A DNA stretch of 64,000 bases from Mycolicibacterium sp. MU0053. GTDB taxonomy: Bacteria > Actinomycetota > Actinomycetes > Mycobacteriales > Mycobacteriaceae. The DNA is taken from positions 2,294,001 through 2,358,000 of the forward strand of contig NZ_OY726397.1 of the NCBI RefSeq assembly GCF_963378095.1, read 5' to 3'. The position numbers were made by a program, and so were the translations under genes. Each line of letters begins with the position of its first letter. Within the stretch, counting starts at the first letter, position 1. The notes under the pieces were generated by a model. That model ran no database searches. It saw only the letters and a list, made by a program, of their open reading frames with translations, and was not told where the DNA came from. Positions 8,725 through 22,116 of this stretch are shown in pieces.

Positions 8725-9789
8725 TCAACCGCGGCTCGCCGAGCCCACCGCGTCGCTCAGCGAGGCGAAGCCGCCCGCCCGCAAACGCTGTGCCAGGCCG
8801 TCGTGAATGTTCTTGGCCCACCTGCCGCCGCCGTAGATGAAGCCGGTGTAGCCCTGCAGCAGGGTGGCCCCGGCCGTGATGCGTTCCCACGCGTCGTCGG
8901 GGGTCTCGATGCCTCCGACGCTGATCAGCACCAACCGCTTTCCCACCCGGGCGTACAGCCGCCGCAGCACCTCCAGCGAGCGGGCGGCCACCGGTGGTCC
9001 GGAGACCCCGCCGGCACCCAACTCGTCCACGCCCGGGGTGCGCAGCCCCGCGCGCGACACCGTGGTGTTGGTGGCGACGATGCCCGCCAACCCCAATTCC
9101 AGTGCCAGGTCGGCGATGTCGTCGATATCGGAGTCGGACAGATCCGGCGCGATCTTCACCAGCACCGGGGTGGTGGTCTCGGCCAACACCGCGGCGAGGA
9201 TGGGCCGCAGCGTCTCCACCGCCTGCAGATCCCGCAGGCCCGGGGTGTTCGGCGAGCTCACGTTCACCACCAGGTAGGCGGCCAGCGAGCCCAGCAGGCG
9301 GGCGCTGGCCCGATAGTCGTCGACCGCCTGCTCCGGCGGCGTCACCTTGCTCTTGCCGATGTTGACACCGATCGGCACGTCCGGACGGTGCCGGGCCAAC
9401 TGCAGTGCCAACTCGCCCGCGCCGTGGTTGTTGAAGCCCAACCGGTTGAGCAGGCCCCGGTCCGCGGGCAGCCGGAACAGCCGCGGCTGCGGATTGCCGG
9501 GTTGGGCCTGCGCGGTGACGGTGCCCACCTCGGCATAGCCGAACCCGAGCGCGCCCCAGGTGTGCAGACCGCGGCCGTTCTTGTCGAAACCGGCGGCCAG
9601 CCCCAGCGGTCCCGGAAACCGGACGCCGAAGACGGTGCTGGCCAGGATCGGGTCGGTGGGCGCGAGCATGGCGTGCAGTCGCCGGCGCGCGGGCCCCAGC
9701 GCGGTGGCCGAGCGCAACGCGGCGAACACCACCGTGTGGATGCGTTCGGCGGGCACCGCGAACAGGCCGCGGCGTAGCGTCTGGTACAC
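8725..9789 (-). CDS. pyrD: Dihydroorotate dehydrogenase (quinone), class 2
   Basis: A 354-residue class 2 PyrD that oxidises dihydroorotate to orotate with membrane quinone in pyrimidine synthesis. The N-terminal ~45 residues form the amphipathic membrane-binding helices. FMN-barrel motifs include [27 protein letters not shown] (Ser as catalytic base region), [12 protein letters not shown] and [11 protein letters not shown]. The start is GTG 9789, immediately adjacent to the stop of the DUF5703 gene, so it is the last gene of an lppL-DUF5703-pyrD run. M. tuberculosis has pyrD next to lppL in the same relative orientation. Confidence 0.96.
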   Translation of the reverse strand: MYQTLRRGLFAVPAERIHTVVFAALRSATALGPARRRLHAMLAPTDPILASTVFGVRFPGPLGLAAGFDKNGRGLHTWGALGFGYAEVGTVTAQAQPGNPQPRLFRLPADRGLLNRLGFNNHGAGELALQLARHRPDVPIGVNIGKSKVTPPEQAVDDYRASARLLGSLAAYLVVNVSSPNTPGLRDLQAVETLRPILAAVLAETTTPVLVKIAPDLSDSDIDDIADLALELGLAGIVATNTTVSRAGLRTPGVDELGAGGVSGPPVAARSLEVLRRLYARVGKRLVLISVGGIETPDDAWERITAGATLLQGYTGFIYGGGRWAKNIHDGLAQRLRAGGFASLSDAVGSASRG

Positions 9790-10050
9790 CTACAGCTCCG
9801 GGATCGGATCGGCGTGCGGGTTGAGCACGCGGGACTTCTTGCGGCGCAACAAAACCCGACGGCTACCGTCGCTGTACAGGCGCACCTTGGACAGCTCCCA
9901 ACCGCGATACTCGGCCTCGATCGACAGCCGGGTCGAGGCCGTCAGCCGGGTGACATCGGGCGGCAGCCGCAGCGGAACCCATTCGTACTCATCGGACAGG
10001 TCGACGTCCCACCCCACTGGAAGTCGGGTGCGGGCGGACCGGCGGGTCAA
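9790..10050 (-). CDS. DUF5703 family small protein
   Basis: An 86-residue basic protein. Its conserved core is WDVDLSDEYEWVPLRLPP, followed by RLSIEAEYRGWELSKVRLY and a basic tail with RRVLLRRKKS. I place the start at TTG 10050, which overlaps the lppL stop (TTGA). GTG 10017 is an alternative giving 75 residues. The open frame extending to 10242 lies inside lppL and is not needed. Function is unknown. It is sandwiched without spacing between lppL and pyrD, which implies cotranslation. Confidence 0.7.
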   Translation of the reverse strand: MTRRSARTRLPVGWDVDLSDEYEWVPLRLPPDVTRLTASTRLSIEAEYRGWELSKVRLYSDGSRRVLLRRKKSRVLNPHADPIPEL

Positions 10051-11150
10051 CGCGAACCCGTCGCGTCGCCGATCACCTGAACCCCGGCGCCCGACCCCGA
10101 CACCACGTACAGGGTGTCGGTCGCGGGGTCGTAGCCCAGGCTGTTCGGTTGCTGCACGGTCGGATAGCGGACCTTCTCGACGGGAATACCGGTGGACAGA
10201 TCGTAACCAACCACGGAGTTGGCCGCCGTCTGCGACACCCACGCCAGCTGCGCCGACCCGGCCAGGCCGTACGGCGCGGAGGCCACCGGATAACGCTGCC
10301 GCATGATCAGCGGGTTCGCCGAGAACACCAGCAGTTCCTCGCCGCGGGTGTCGGCGACCAGGATCCGGCCCACCGGATCGGCGACGATCGTGGTGGCGCC
10401 GTCGCCGGCCCGCAGCGCCTGGGCGGCCTCGCCGTCGGCGTTGATCGCGGTCACCGAGGTCTGTCCCCGATCCAACACCACGGCGGTATCGCCCGCGGTG
10501 ACAATGGAATCCACCCGCGCGAAGATCTTCCGCTGATGGCTCACGGTCGCCACCGAACCCGTGGTCGGGTCCAGGATGAAGATCGCGCCGTCGGCGCTGC
10601 CGAGCACCATGCGGCCGTCGGCGCGCCGCGCGATCGCGGTGAAGTCGGTCTCGGACTGATCGCCCACCTCGACGCGGGCCGTCGTCGCCGACCGATCCGC
10701 AGCGCCGATATCCACGATGAAGTAGCCACCGCGGGTCGACAGGTACACCTGCCCCTCGCCGTTGCCGGCCAGCGCGGTCGCCGGCCCGGGCAGTTCGATG
10801 ACCCGGCCGGGCCCGCTGCCGCCGCCGAACACCGTGAGGACGGCCGGGGCCGCGGGTTCAGGTCCGGGGCTCAGCACCACGAGTGCGGCGCCGACCGCAT
10901 CGAAGGTCGCGGCCTGCGGCGTTCCCGCCAGCGGCCGCACGACGCCCGCGGGCGGGTTCACCGCCGGCGGCGACACCGCGGGGGAGGCCGGCGGGATGGT
11001 CGGCGGGGCCACCTCGACCGCATCCTGCGAGCACGAAACGCCGCCCAGCAACGCCAGCGCGGTGATCACCGCGGCGGCCCGGCGCCGGACCGGCGGTTTG
11101 CTGGGGGCGGAGCTGGGAAACGACACGGGCAACTTTCGCTGGTGGGGCAT
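10047..11150 (-). CDS. lppL: Lipoprotein LppL-like, beta-propeller type
   Basis: A 367-residue predicted lipoprotein. A basic N-terminus (RRR at 22-24) precedes a hydrophobic stretch ending in LLGGVSCS, where the Cys is the lipidation site. A Pro/Ala-rich linker follows, then repeated ~40-residue units with patterns such as GRILVADTRGEELLVF and DTLYVVSGSGAGVQVIG, suggestive of an NHL/YncE-like propeller. Start is ATG 11150. I identify it as LppL (Rv2138) from its place next to pyrD and upstream of uppP. It acts outside the membrane; its ligand is unknown. Confidence 0.8.
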   Translation of the reverse strand: MPHQRKLPVSFPSSAPSKPPVRRRAAAVITALALLGGVSCSQDAVEVAPPTIPPASPAVSPPAVNPPAGVVRPLAGTPQAATFDAVGAALVVLSPGPEPAAPAVLTVFGGGSGPGRVIELPGPATALAGNGEGQVYLSTRGGYFIVDIGAADRSATTARVEVGDQSETDFTAIARRADGRMVLGSADGAIFILDPTTGSVATVSHQRKIFARVDSIVTAGDTAVVLDRGQTSVTAINADGEAAQALRAGDGATTIVADPVGRILVADTRGEELLVFSANPLIMRQRYPVASAPYGLAGSAQLAWVSQTAANSVVGYDLSTGIPVEKVRYPTVQQPNSLGYDPATDTLYVVSGSGAGVQVIGDATGSR

Positions 11151-11212
11151 CGGGCACCGACTCTATCCGCCGGGGTCGTCGACCCGGCCGGGCCCGGCGG
11201 TATGGTCGGCGC

Positions 11213-11518
11213 ATGTCGTGGACCGCAGACCCCGGACCCGACGGGGAGTTCGTCGTCGAGGTCATCGCCACCGGGCTGCACGCCAGCGGGTTCGGCGCGC
11301 TCGGCGACGGCCGGCCCTTCGCGTTCAACGTGCGTGACCGCCAGGATCTGGTCGTCGAGGTCTACCGGCCGCGCCTGGTCGGCCCGGTGCCGCAGGACGA
11401 AGACGTGGTGGCCTCGCTCACCCGCAACTGCAAGGACATCGACCTGACCGACGAACGCAGCCTGATCGCGGCGGTACGCGACGCGGTCGCCGAGGCGACG
11501 GCCGGCCCGGCGCGCTGA
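11213..11518 (+). CDS. Conserved hypothetical protein (Rv2137c-like position)
   Basis: A 101-residue protein with no membrane segment. It is mostly beta-strand followed by a helix: [17 protein letters not shown], then [20 protein letters not shown], then [10 protein letters not shown]. It begins at ATG 11213, divergent from lppL, and precedes uppP by 35 bases on the same strand. I recognise no domain. The context with uppP suggests the two are cotranscribed. Confidence 0.7.
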   Translation: MSWTADPGPDGEFVVEVIATGLHASGFGALGDGRPFAFNVRDRQDLVVEVYRPRLVGPVPQDEDVVASLTRNCKDIDLTDERSLIAAVRDAVAEATAGPAR

Positions 11519-11553
11519 GCGCCTCGGGCGACTCGTCACGTACGGTCGTCGGC

Positions 11554-12402
11554 GTGGAAGTGGCGGCGATGTCCTGGCTGCAGGTGGTGGTGCTGTCCAT
11601 CGTGCAGGGACTGACGGAGTTTCTGCCGGTGTCGTCGTCGGGCCATCTGGCGATCACCTCGCGGCTGTTCTTCTCCGACGACGCCGGTGCCTCGTTCACC
11701 GCGGTCACGCAGCTGGGCACCGAGGCTGCGGTGCTGTTGTACTTCGCCCGGGACATCAACCGGATCGTGCGGGCCTGGTTCACCGGGATCTTCGACCGGA
11801 CCCGCCGCGACAACCTCGATTACCGGATGGGCTGGTTCGTCATCATCGGCACCATCCCGATCTGCGTGCTCGGGTTGGCGTTCAAGGATGAGATCCGCAC
11901 CGGCGCCCGCAATCTGTGGCTGGTCGCCACCGCGCTCATCGTCTTCTCCGTGGTCATCGCCGTCGCGGAGTACGTGGGGCGCCAGACCCGCCACATGGAG
12001 CAGCTGACCTGGCGCGACGCGGTCATCGTCGGCCTCGCGCAGTGCCTGGCGCTGGTCCCCGGGGTATCGCGGTCCGGCGCCACCATCAGCGCGGGCCTGT
12101 TCCTGGGCCTGGACCGGGCACTGGCGGCCCGGTTCGGTTTCCTGCTGGCCATTCCCGCGGTATTCGCCTCCGGGCTGTTCTCGCTGCCGGACGCGTTCGC
12201 TCCGGTCAGCGCCGGGATGAGCGCGACAGGTCCGCAACTGCTGGTGTCCGTGCTGATCGCCTTCGTGGTGGGATTGGCGGCGGTCGCGTGGCTGTTGCGC
12301 TTCCTGGCCCGTCACAGCATGTATTGGTTCGTCGGCTACCGCCTGGTGCTGGGCGCGGCGTTGTTGGTCCTTCTCGGAACTGGAGTGATGAGCGCGACAT
12401 GA
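11554..12402 (+). CDS. uppP: Undecaprenyl-diphosphatase
   Basis: A 282-residue polytopic membrane protein of the BacA/UppP family, which dephosphorylates undecaprenyl (decaprenyl) diphosphate to recycle the cell-wall lipid carrier. Key motifs are [15 protein letters not shown] (E23, S28-S30, H32) and [10 protein letters not shown] with its catalytic-site Arg. GTG 11554 is used; ATG 11569 is an alternative start. The stop overlaps the next gene's start (ATGA at 12399). It confers bacitracin tolerance in relatives (established knowledge). Confidence 0.96.
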   Translation: MEVAAMSWLQVVVLSIVQGLTEFLPVSSSGHLAITSRLFFSDDAGASFTAVTQLGTEAAVLLYFARDINRIVRAWFTGIFDRTRRDNLDYRMGWFVIIGTIPICVLGLAFKDEIRTGARNLWLVATALIVFSVVIAVAEYVGRQTRHMEQLTWRDAVIVGLAQCLALVPGVSRSGATISAGLFLGLDRALAARFGFLLAIPAVFASGLFSLPDAFAPVSAGMSATGPQLLVSVLIAFVVGLAAVAWLLRFLARHSMYWFVGYRLVLGAALLVLLGTGVMSAT

Positions 12403-13100
12403 CCGTAATCCTGCTGCGGCACGGCCGCTCGACCTCCAATACCGCGCACACCCTGGCGGGCCGCAGCGCCGGCGTCGACCTCGATGACCGCGGCCGCGAA
12501 CAGGCCGCGGCCCTGGTCGATCGGTTGGCGACGCTGCCGATCAAGGCGTTGGTGCGGTCCCCGATGCTGCGCTGCGAACGCACCCTGGAGCCGTTGGCGG
12601 CCGCACTGGCGCTGGACCCGACCGTCGACGAGCGGATCAGCGAGGTCGATTACGGCGCCTGGACCGGCCGGGCCATCGGCGAGTTGGTGAAGGAGCCGCT
12701 GTGGAAGGTGGTCCAGCAGCAGCCCAGCGCCGCGATCTTTCCCGACGGTGAGGGCTTGGCCGAGGTACAGGCCCGCGCGGTGTCCGCGATCCGCGAACAC
12801 GATCGGCTGCTGGCCGAGCAGCACGGCGGCGACGCGCTGTGGGTGGCATGCACCCACGGGGACGTGATCAAGGCCGTGGTGGCCGACGCGCTCGGCCTGC
12901 ACCTGGACGGCTTCCAGCGCATCACGGCCGACCCGGCCTCGTGCAGCGTCATCCGCTACACCGCGCTGCGCCCGTTCGTGGTCCACGTCAACCACACCGG
13001 ACCGGCGCTGGCCAGCGTCCTGAGCGCCCCGCCCGCGGCCGAAACCAACGGTGAGAACCCCGCGGCAGGGGACGCTGTCGTCGGCGGCTCCACGGACTGA
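12399..13100 (+). CDS. Histidine phosphatase family protein (Rv2135c-like)
   Basis: A 233-residue branch-1 histidine phosphatase. [10 protein letters not shown] places the phospho-accepting His at residue 8 beside R7; the acid loop [10 protein letters not shown] and the second catalytic His in CTHGDVIK are present. The last ~35 residues are a Pro/Ala/Gly-rich tail. The gene is coupled to uppP by a 4-base overlap and followed by DUF3090 and an SCO1664-like gene. The M. tuberculosis homologue is described as an acid phosphatase; the natural substrate is unknown. The upstream continuation of the frame is a uppP shadow. Confidence 0.9.
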   Translation: MTVILLRHGRSTSNTAHTLAGRSAGVDLDDRGREQAAALVDRLATLPIKALVRSPMLRCERTLEPLAAALALDPTVDERISEVDYGAWTGRAIGELVKEPLWKVVQQQPSAAIFPDGEGLAEVQARAVSAIREHDRLLAEQHGGDALWVACTHGDVIKAVVADALGLHLDGFQRITADPASCSVIRYTALRPFVVHVNHTGPALASVLSAPPAAETNGENPAAGDAVVGGSTD

Positions 13101-13140
13101 AACCTGACCCGCCGGTGGCAGCCGGTATTTTGGAGGGGCC

Positions 13141-13728
13141 ATGGCCCGAGCAATTCATGTTTTCCGCACGCCCGACCGCTTTGTGGCCGGGACGGTCGGT
13201 GAACCCGGAAACCGGACGTTCTACCTGCAGGCGGTCCACGACAACCGCGTGGTCTCGGTGATGATCGAGAAGCAGCAGGTGGAGGTCCTCGCCGACCGGA
13301 TCAGCGCGCTGCTGGTCGAGGTCAACCGGCGGTTCGGGACGCCGCTGCCGCCGGAGACCGCGGAGGTGGAGGACCTCAGCCCGCTGGTGATGCCGGTGGA
13401 CGCCGAATTCCGGGTCGGCACCATGGGCCTGGGCTGGGACTCCGAGGCCCAGACCGTGGTGGTGGAGTTGCTCGCGGTCACCGACTCCGAGTTCGACGCC
13501 TCGGTGGTGCTCGACGACGCCGAGGAGGGCCCGGACGCGGTCCGGGTGTTCCTGAGTCCGCAGTCGGCGCGGCAGTTCGCCAACCGGTCCCAGCGGGTGA
13601 TCTCGGCGGGTCGGCCGCCGTGCCCGCTGTGCGACGAGCCGCTGGATCCCGAGGGCCACATCTGTGTCCGCACCAACGGCTACCGGCGCGCCGAACTCTT
13701 CGGGTCTGATGATGACCCCCAACCGTGA
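13141..13728 (+). CDS. DUF3090 family protein (Rv2134c-like)
   Basis: 195 residues with a strong GGAGG Shine-Dalgarno at 13131-13135. It starts ARAIHVFRTPDRFVAGTVGEPG, as DUF3090 proteins do, and ends with a compact treble-clef-like motif CPLCDEPLDPEGHIC that could bind zinc. It is soluble and cytoplasmic. Its 3' end overlaps the next gene by 20 bases. DUF3090 and SCO1664-type proteins are commonly neighbours in actinobacteria (recalled), but no biochemical role is assigned. Confidence 0.9.
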   Translation: MARAIHVFRTPDRFVAGTVGEPGNRTFYLQAVHDNRVVSVMIEKQQVEVLADRISALLVEVNRRFGTPLPPETAEVEDLSPLVMPVDAEFRVGTMGLGWDSEAQTVVVELLAVTDSEFDASVVLDDAEEGPDAVRVFLSPQSARQFANRSQRVISAGRPPCPLCDEPLDPEGHICVRTNGYRRAELFGSDDDPQP

Positions 13729-14527
13729 GCCCGCGGAAGTCCTGCAGCACGGAGAGCTGACGGTCCTCGGCAGGATCCGTTCGGCGAGCAACGCCACCTT
13801 CCTGTGTGAGGCCGAGCTGGACGGGCACCGGACGCACTGCGTGTACAAACCGGTCGCCGGCGAACAGCCGCTGTGGGATTTCCCCGACGGCACGCTGGCC
13901 GGACGCGAGTTGGGAACGTTTCTGATCTCGGCGGCGCTCGGCTGGGACATTGTGCCGCACACCATCATTCGATCCGGTCCGGCCGGTGAGGGAATGGTGC
14001 AACGGTGGGTGGACCAGCCCGAGCCCGAGCCCGACACCGAGTCCGAGTCCGAGCTGGACCTGGTCGACCTGTGCCCGGCCGATCAGCTGCCCGCGGGCTA
14101 CCTCCCGGTGCTGCGCGCCCAGGACTACGCCGGCGCCGAGGTGCTGCTGATCCACGCCGATGACCCACGCCTGGCCCGAATGGCGGTCTTCGACATCCTG
14201 GTCAACAACGCCGACCGCAAGGGCGGCCACATCCTGTCCGGCATCGACGGTCAGGTCTACGGCGTCGACCACGGCCTGTGCCTGCACACCGAGGACAAGC
14301 TGCGCACGGTGCTGTGGGGCTGGGCGGGCAAACCCATCGACGACGCCGTCCTCGAGGCGGTCAGCGGTCTGCAGCGCGACCTCGACGGTGCGCTCGCCGA
14401 GCAGCTGGCCCCGCTGGTCACCGGCGCGGAAATCGCGGCGCTGCGGACCCGGATCCGCGAGGTGCTCGACGACCCGGTGATGCCCTCGCCGCACCGCTCG
14501 CGGCCGATTCCCTGGCCGGCCTTCTGA
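13709..14527 (+). CDS. SCO1664 family protein, PI3/4-kinase-like fold (Rv2133c-like)
   Basis: A 272-residue protein started at ATG 13709, inside the end of DUF3090. The segment [16 protein letters not shown] at about 164-179, with [12 protein letters not shown] after it, mirrors the catalytic N-x-x-D-R-K and metal-binding DH motifs of phosphatidylinositol-kinase-like folds. An acidic Glu-Pro/Glu-Ser repeat sits near residues 105-117. The C-terminus ends with a [12 protein letters not shown] tail. It probably phosphorylates or AMPylates something, but this is inference. It converges with the META gene with one base between stop codons. Confidence 0.82.
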   Translation: MMTPNREPAEVLQHGELTVLGRIRSASNATFLCEAELDGHRTHCVYKPVAGEQPLWDFPDGTLAGRELGTFLISAALGWDIVPHTIIRSGPAGEGMVQRWVDQPEPEPDTESESELDLVDLCPADQLPAGYLPVLRAQDYAGAEVLLIHADDPRLARMAVFDILVNNADRKGGHILSGIDGQVYGVDHGLCLHTEDKLRTVLWGWAGKPIDDAVLEAVSGLQRDLDGALAEQLAPLVTGAEIAALRTRIREVLDDPVMPSPHRSRPIPWPAF

Positions 14528-14528
14528 C

Positions 14529-14972
14529 TCAGGCCGGTCGCCAGGTCAGGATTCCGCCGTCGGCCAGCTTGGACAGGTGCAGCTCGTCGTCGGTGACCAG
14601 GTAGGTCCGCACGAACTGCAGCGACGTGGTCACCTGCTCGTCCATCGACGGTTGCGCGCAGAACATCTCGGTGACGGCGATCGGGCCGAACGTCAGCGAC
14701 CCCGAGGTGCCGTCGGCGCTGGGCTCGGCGGTATACGGGCTGGTGCCCCGGTTGCAGTCGAGCTGGAAGGACGCCCGCCCGTCGGCGCCGAATGCCACGG
14801 TGAACTTGCTGGGATCGGGCACCGAGGTGGGCTGCTGGTCGGCCATCGACTGGATCGACACCAGCTGCCAGCTGGTCCCCGTCAGGGTGCGGGTCGGCTG
14901 CTCGTTTGCGCAGGCCACCAGCGCCGCGGCGGCGGTCAGGATGATCGCGGCCGACTTCGCTGTTGTACGCAT
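14529..14972 (-). CDS. META-domain lipoprotein (HslJ-like)
   Basis: 147 residues. The signal peptide ends in the lipobox LVAC with the Cys at residue 21. A META domain follows: [11 protein letters not shown], then [17 protein letters not shown], which is the conserved CNxxxGxY-type loop, then [13 protein letters not shown]. This fold occurs in HslJ and other heat- or antibiotic-stress proteins. It is exported and membrane-anchored and lies alone between two plus-strand operons. The function is undefined. Confidence 0.87.
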   Translation of the reverse strand: MRTTAKSAAIILTAAAALVACANEQPTRTLTGTSWQLVSIQSMADQQPTSVPDPSKFTVAFGADGRASFQLDCNRGTSPYTAEPSADGTSGSLTFGPIAVTEMFCAQPSMDEQVTTSLQFVRTYLVTDDELHLSKLADGGILTWRPA

Positions 14973-15038
14973 GTGCCGAATTTACCGACAGCCCAACCCC
15001 AGCTCAGCGCCACCACACTCATCGCGGATACTGACACG

Positions 15039-15827
15039 GTGACAGTGGCAGCCGGCAGCAGCACGAATCAGACGGATGCCGCCCTTGCCGCCGACCTCGC
15101 TGTCGACGCCGGCAAGCTGCTGCTGGCGGTGCGCGAAGAGGTGGGGTTCGACTATCCCTGGATGCTCGGCGACGCCGGTGACAGCCGCGCCAACACCCTG
15201 CTGATGCGGCGGCTGGCCGCCGAACGCCCCAACGACGCGGTGCTCTCCGAAGAGGCCCCCGACAATCTGCGCCGACTGCAGTCCGACCGGGTCTGGATCA
15301 TCGACCCGGTCGACGGCACCCGCGAATTCTCCACCCCGCACCGGCCGGACTGGGCCGTGCACATCGCGCTGTGGCAACGCGTCGGCGGTCCCGACGGCCG
15401 CATCACCGACGCCGTGGTGGCCCTGCCCGCCACCGGTGAGGTGTTCCGCTCCGACACCGTGCAGGCCGCGCCCCGGCGCGATCCCGGCGCGCCGATCCGC
15501 ATCACGGCCAGCGCCAACCGACCACCGGCCGTGCTGTACCGGATGTCCCAGTACGTGGACTTCGAGCTGGTTCGGATCGGATCGGCCGGCGCCAAGGCCA
15601 TGGCGGTGGTCCGGGGCGACGTCGACGCCTACATCCACGCCGGGGGCCAGTGGGAGTGGGACTCGGCCGCACCGGGCGGGGTCATCCAGGCGGCGGGTAT
15701 GCACGCCTCCCGGCTCGACGGATCCCCGATGCTCTACAACCGGCCCGATCCGTATCTGCCGGATCTGTTGATGTGTCGGGCCGAGCTCGCTGACGTGCTC
15801 CTCGGCGCGATCCGGTCGGCCAGTTGA
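15039..15827 (+). CDS. cysQ: 3'(2'),5'-bisphosphate nucleotidase CysQ
   Basis: A 262-residue inositol-monophosphatase-fold enzyme that removes the 3' phosphate of PAP/PAPS in sulfate assimilation. Metal-site motifs are [19 protein letters not shown] and [19 protein letters not shown] 15039 is chosen because it gives the family length; GTG 15045 is also possible, and the longer open frame upstream is a shadow of the META gene. It lies directly upstream of mshC, as in M. tuberculosis (Rv2131c-Rv2130c), which ties cysteine supply to mycothiol synthesis. Confidence 0.94.
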   Translation: MTVAAGSSTNQTDAALAADLAVDAGKLLLAVREEVGFDYPWMLGDAGDSRANTLLMRRLAAERPNDAVLSEEAPDNLRRLQSDRVWIIDPVDGTREFSTPHRPDWAVHIALWQRVGGPDGRITDAVVALPATGEVFRSDTVQAAPRRDPGAPIRITASANRPPAVLYRMSQYVDFELVRIGSAGAKAMAVVRGDVDAYIHAGGQWEWDSAAPGGVIQAAGMHASRLDGSPMLYNRPDPYLPDLLMCRAELADVLLGAIRSAS

Positions 15828-15862
15828 TGAGCGCCGGCGGAGCCCGAATAGAGTTCGAGGCT

Positions 15863-17101
15863 ATGCAATCGTGGTCGGGGGCTTCAGTTCCGGAGTTGCC
15901 TGGGCAGGCACCGCAGTTGCGGCTCTACGACAGTGCGGACCGGCAGGTCCGTCCGGTCTCGCCGGGGCCCACTGCCACCATGTACGTGTGCGGGATCACC
16001 CCGTACGACGCGACGCATCTGGGGCACGCGGCGACCTACCTGGCGTTCGACCTCATCCATCGGATGTGGCTGGACTCCGGGCATCAAGTGCACTACGTCC
16101 AGAACATCACCGACATCGATGATCCGCTGTTCGAGCGCGCGGCCCGCGACGGCGTGCACTGGCGCGACCTCGGCGAGCGCGAGACCCAGCTGTTCCGCGA
16201 GGACATGAGCGCGCTGCGGGTGCTGCCGCCGCGCGACTACGTGGCCGCCACCGACGCGATCGACGAGGTCATCGAACTCGTCGAGAAGATGCTGGCCTCC
16301 GGCGCGGCCTATGTGGTCGACGACGCCGAGTTCCCGGACGTGTACTTCCGGGCCGACGCGACCGCGCAGTTCGGCTACGAATCCGGCTACGACCAGGACA
16401 CCATGCGCGCCCTGTTCGCCGAACGCGGCGGCGATCCCGACCGGCCCGGCAAGGCCGACCCGCTCGATGCGCTGGTGTGGCAGGCCGCCCGCGAGGGCGA
16501 GCCCAGCTGGGATTCGCCGTTCGGTCCGGGGCGCCCCGGCTGGCACATCGAATGTTCGGCGATCGCGCTGACCCGGCTCGGCATGGGTTTCGACGTCCAG
16601 GGCGGCGGCAGCGACCTGATCTTCCCGCACCACGAGTTCTCGGCCGCGCACGCCGAATCCGTGACCGCACAGCGCCGTTTCGCCCGGCACTACGTGCACG
16701 CGGGGATGATTGGCTGGGACGGCCATAAGATGTCCAAGAGCCTCGGCAACCTGGTGCTGGTGTCGGGGCTGCGCTCCGACGGGGTGGATCCGGGGGCCAT
16801 CCGGCTCGGGTTGTTCGAGGGGCACTACCGCGCCGACCGGTCCTGGAGTCCGCGGGTGCTCACCGATGCGCAGCAGCGGCTGGCGCGCTGGCGGGCCGCG
16901 GTCGCGCTCCCGGCCGGTCCGGCCGCCGCCGATGTGCTGGCCCGGGTGCGCCGCTACCTCGCCGACGATCTGGACACCCCCAAAGCGCTTGCCGCTCTTG
17001 ACGGCTGGTGTACCGACGCGCTCGAGTACGGCGGGCACGACGAGCAGGCGCCGAAACTGGTGGCCGCCGCCGTCGACGCGCTGCTCGGGATCGCCCTCTA
17101 G
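15863..17101 (+). CDS. mshC: Mycothiol ligase MshC (Cys:GlcN-Ins ligase)
   Basis: 412 residues. It ligates cysteine to GlcN-Ins in mycothiol biosynthesis and is a paralogue of cysteinyl-tRNA synthetase. C43 in YVCGITPYD and the HHE motif belong to the zinc site. The adenylation signatures are THLGHA (51-56) and KMSKS (289-293). ATG 15863 (MQSW) is chosen over the ATG overlapping the cysQ stop at 15824, because mycobacterial MshC proteins begin at this residue as I recall. The stop codon overlaps that of the convergent PAC2 gene (CTAG). Confidence 0.96.
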   Translation: MQSWSGASVPELPGQAPQLRLYDSADRQVRPVSPGPTATMYVCGITPYDATHLGHAATYLAFDLIHRMWLDSGHQVHYVQNITDIDDPLFERAARDGVHWRDLGERETQLFREDMSALRVLPPRDYVAATDAIDEVIELVEKMLASGAAYVVDDAEFPDVYFRADATAQFGYESGYDQDTMRALFAERGGDPDRPGKADPLDALVWQAAREGEPSWDSPFGPGRPGWHIECSAIALTRLGMGFDVQGGGSDLIFPHHEFSAAHAESVTAQRRFARHYVHAGMIGWDGHKMSKSLGNLVLVSGLRSDGVDPGAIRLGLFEGHYRADRSWSPRVLTDAQQRLARWRAAVALPAGPAAADVLARVRRYLADDLDTPKALAALDGWCTDALEYGGHDEQAPKLVAAAVDALLGIAL

Positions 17102-17991
17102 CGTCCGAACCCCGGACTGCCGCCGGGACCGCGCCGACGCAGGTACCGCTCGAACTCGGCGGCCAGCGCGTCGCCGTCGATCTTGCCCAGCGCCTCGTTC
17201 ATGTCGACCTCGGCGTCGCCGCGCTCCTCCAGGGATGCGACGTACTCGGCGACCTCGTCGTCCTCGGAGGTCATCTCGGTGACCGCCTGCTCCCACTCCT
17301 CGGCCTGCTGCGGCAGATCCGCCAGCGGCACCTCGATGTCGAGCACATCTTCGACCCGGCGCAGCAGCGCCACGGTGGCCTTCGGATTCGGCGGGTGCGA
17401 CACATAGTGGGGGACCGCGGCCCAGAACGTCACCGCGGGGATGCCGGCGGCCACGCACGCGTCCTGGAACACCCCGGCGATCCCGGTCGGCCCCTCGTAG
17501 CGGGTCTCCTCGAGACCGAAGTACTCCGCGGAGTCCGACGAATAGGCCGCCCCGGACACCGGGACCGGCCGACTGTGTGGGGTATCGGCGAGCAACGCGC
17601 CCAGGATCACCACGGTGTCGACGTCCAGCTTCTCGGCGATGGCCAGCAGTTCCGCGCAGAACGAGCGCCAGCGCATGTTGGGTTCGACGCCGTGCATCAA
17701 CACGATGTCGCGGTCGCTGCCGGGTGGGCGGCAGTGCGAGATCCGCATCGAGGGCCAGACCAACTCCCTGGTCACGCCGTCCAATTGGCGGATCACCGGG
17801 CGATTGACCTGATAGTCGTAGTAGGACTCGTCGTCGATGTCCATGATCTTGGCGGCTTCCCAGATCGCATCCAGATGCTCGACGGCATCGCTGGCGGCGT
17901 CGCCGGCATCGTTCCAGCCTTCAAAGGCCGCCACAATGATGGTCTTGTGGAGTTCGGGCAGATCAGCTCTGCGGGAATCCGGCGAGGTCAC
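17098..17991 (-). CDS. PAC2 family protein (Rv2125-like)
   Basis: 297 residues of the PAC2 (proteasome assembly chaperone 2-like) family. It starts with [23 protein letters not shown], typical of the actinobacterial members, and has an acidic C-terminal helical region ending in a Gly-Arg-rich tail. Actinobacteria have a 20S proteasome, encoded ~24 kb away here, but a chaperone role for these proteins is not established. It shares a CTAG double stop with mshC. Confidence 0.88.
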   Translation of the reverse strand: MTSPDSRRADLPELHKTIIVAAFEGWNDAGDAASDAVEHLDAIWEAAKIMDIDDESYYDYQVNRPVIRQLDGVTRELVWPSMRISHCRPPGSDRDIVLMHGVEPNMRWRSFCAELLAIAEKLDVDTVVILGALLADTPHSRPVPVSGAAYSSDSAEYFGLEETRYEGPTGIAGVFQDACVAAGIPAVTFWAAVPHYVSHPPNPKATVALLRRVEDVLDIEVPLADLPQQAEEWEQAVTEMTSEDDEVAEYVASLEERGDAEVDMNEALGKIDGDALAAEFERYLRRRGPGGSPGFGR

Positions 17992-18106
17992 TTACCCAGC
18001 GTACGACGTTGGGTGCGTGCTGAGTGCGGGCGCGCGCAGGCCGCGGGGGAATGGCACCGATCCGTCGAGGTGACCGCCGCGAAAACGACTCCCGGGGCGT
18101 GGGGTG

Positions 18107-18137
18107 TTCAGACGAGGACCGGGTGACCACGTAGACT
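18107..18137 (+). promoter_or_regulatory. Likely metH promoter
   Basis: A TANNNT -10 element, TAGACT, is at 18132-18137, with a weak -35-like TTCAGA at 18107-18112 (19-base spacer). Transcription would then start near 18143, exactly at the first base of the riboswitch stem P1, which supports both assignments. Confidence 0.5.
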
Positions 18138-18142
18138 TTTTC

Positions 18143-18233
18143 TGCCGAGAGGCGTTGCAACGGTTAATCGGGGCCTGGCACCTTGATATCCGCCACGCTC
18201 GGCAGAGTCAAGGACGCCTTCCGTAACGGAAGG
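18143..18233 (+). promoter_or_regulatory. S-adenosylhomocysteine (SAH) riboswitch with Shine-Dalgarno switch
   Basis: Stem P1 is TGCCGAG (18143-18149) with CTCGGCA (18198-18204). The pseudoknot is AGGCGT (18150-18155) with ACGCCT (18214-18219). Conserved SAH-aptamer-like stretches are GGCGTTGCAACG and CCACGCTCGG. A competing hairpin, CCTTCCG (18217-18223) with CGGAAGG (18227-18233), would bury the Shine-Dalgarno GGAAGG seven bases before GTG 18241. It shares 18217-18219 with the pseudoknot, so both cannot form. SAH binding should therefore expose the ribosome site and turn metH on, consistent with known SAH riboswitches. Confidence 0.75.
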
Positions 18234-18240
18234 ATGTTGT

Positions 18241-22005
<3,765 letters not shown>

Positions 22006-22116
22006 CCCCGCATCCGAGCGCAGCGCGGACCGTCGGTGTGCGATATCGTTGGCGCCCGGCCGGACAGCTGTGGATCGTTGCGCACGCCGGCGGCGCCACC
22101 GGTGCACAATGCAGCC

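Noticed and set aside
9790..10242. The longer 150-residue version of the DUF5703 gene
   Set aside because: The first 64 residues overlap the lppL coding region and are Arg/Gly-rich shadow sequence. The conserved part starts after the lppL stop.
14019..14060. GAGCCC/GAGTCC hexamer run as a microsatellite or regulatory repeat
   Set aside because: It is in frame and encodes the Glu-Pro/Glu-Ser acidic stretch of the SCO1664-like protein. No function beyond that is indicated.
15824..15862. ATG overlapping the cysQ stop as the start of mshC
   Set aside because: The extra 13 residues are absent from mycobacterial MshC proteins as I recall them, which begin MQSW as encoded at 15863.
22036..22116. 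N-terminal extension of the coiled-coil protein
   Set aside because: The extension lacks conserved-looking sequence; MFEDELDALY at 22117 looks like the natural start.
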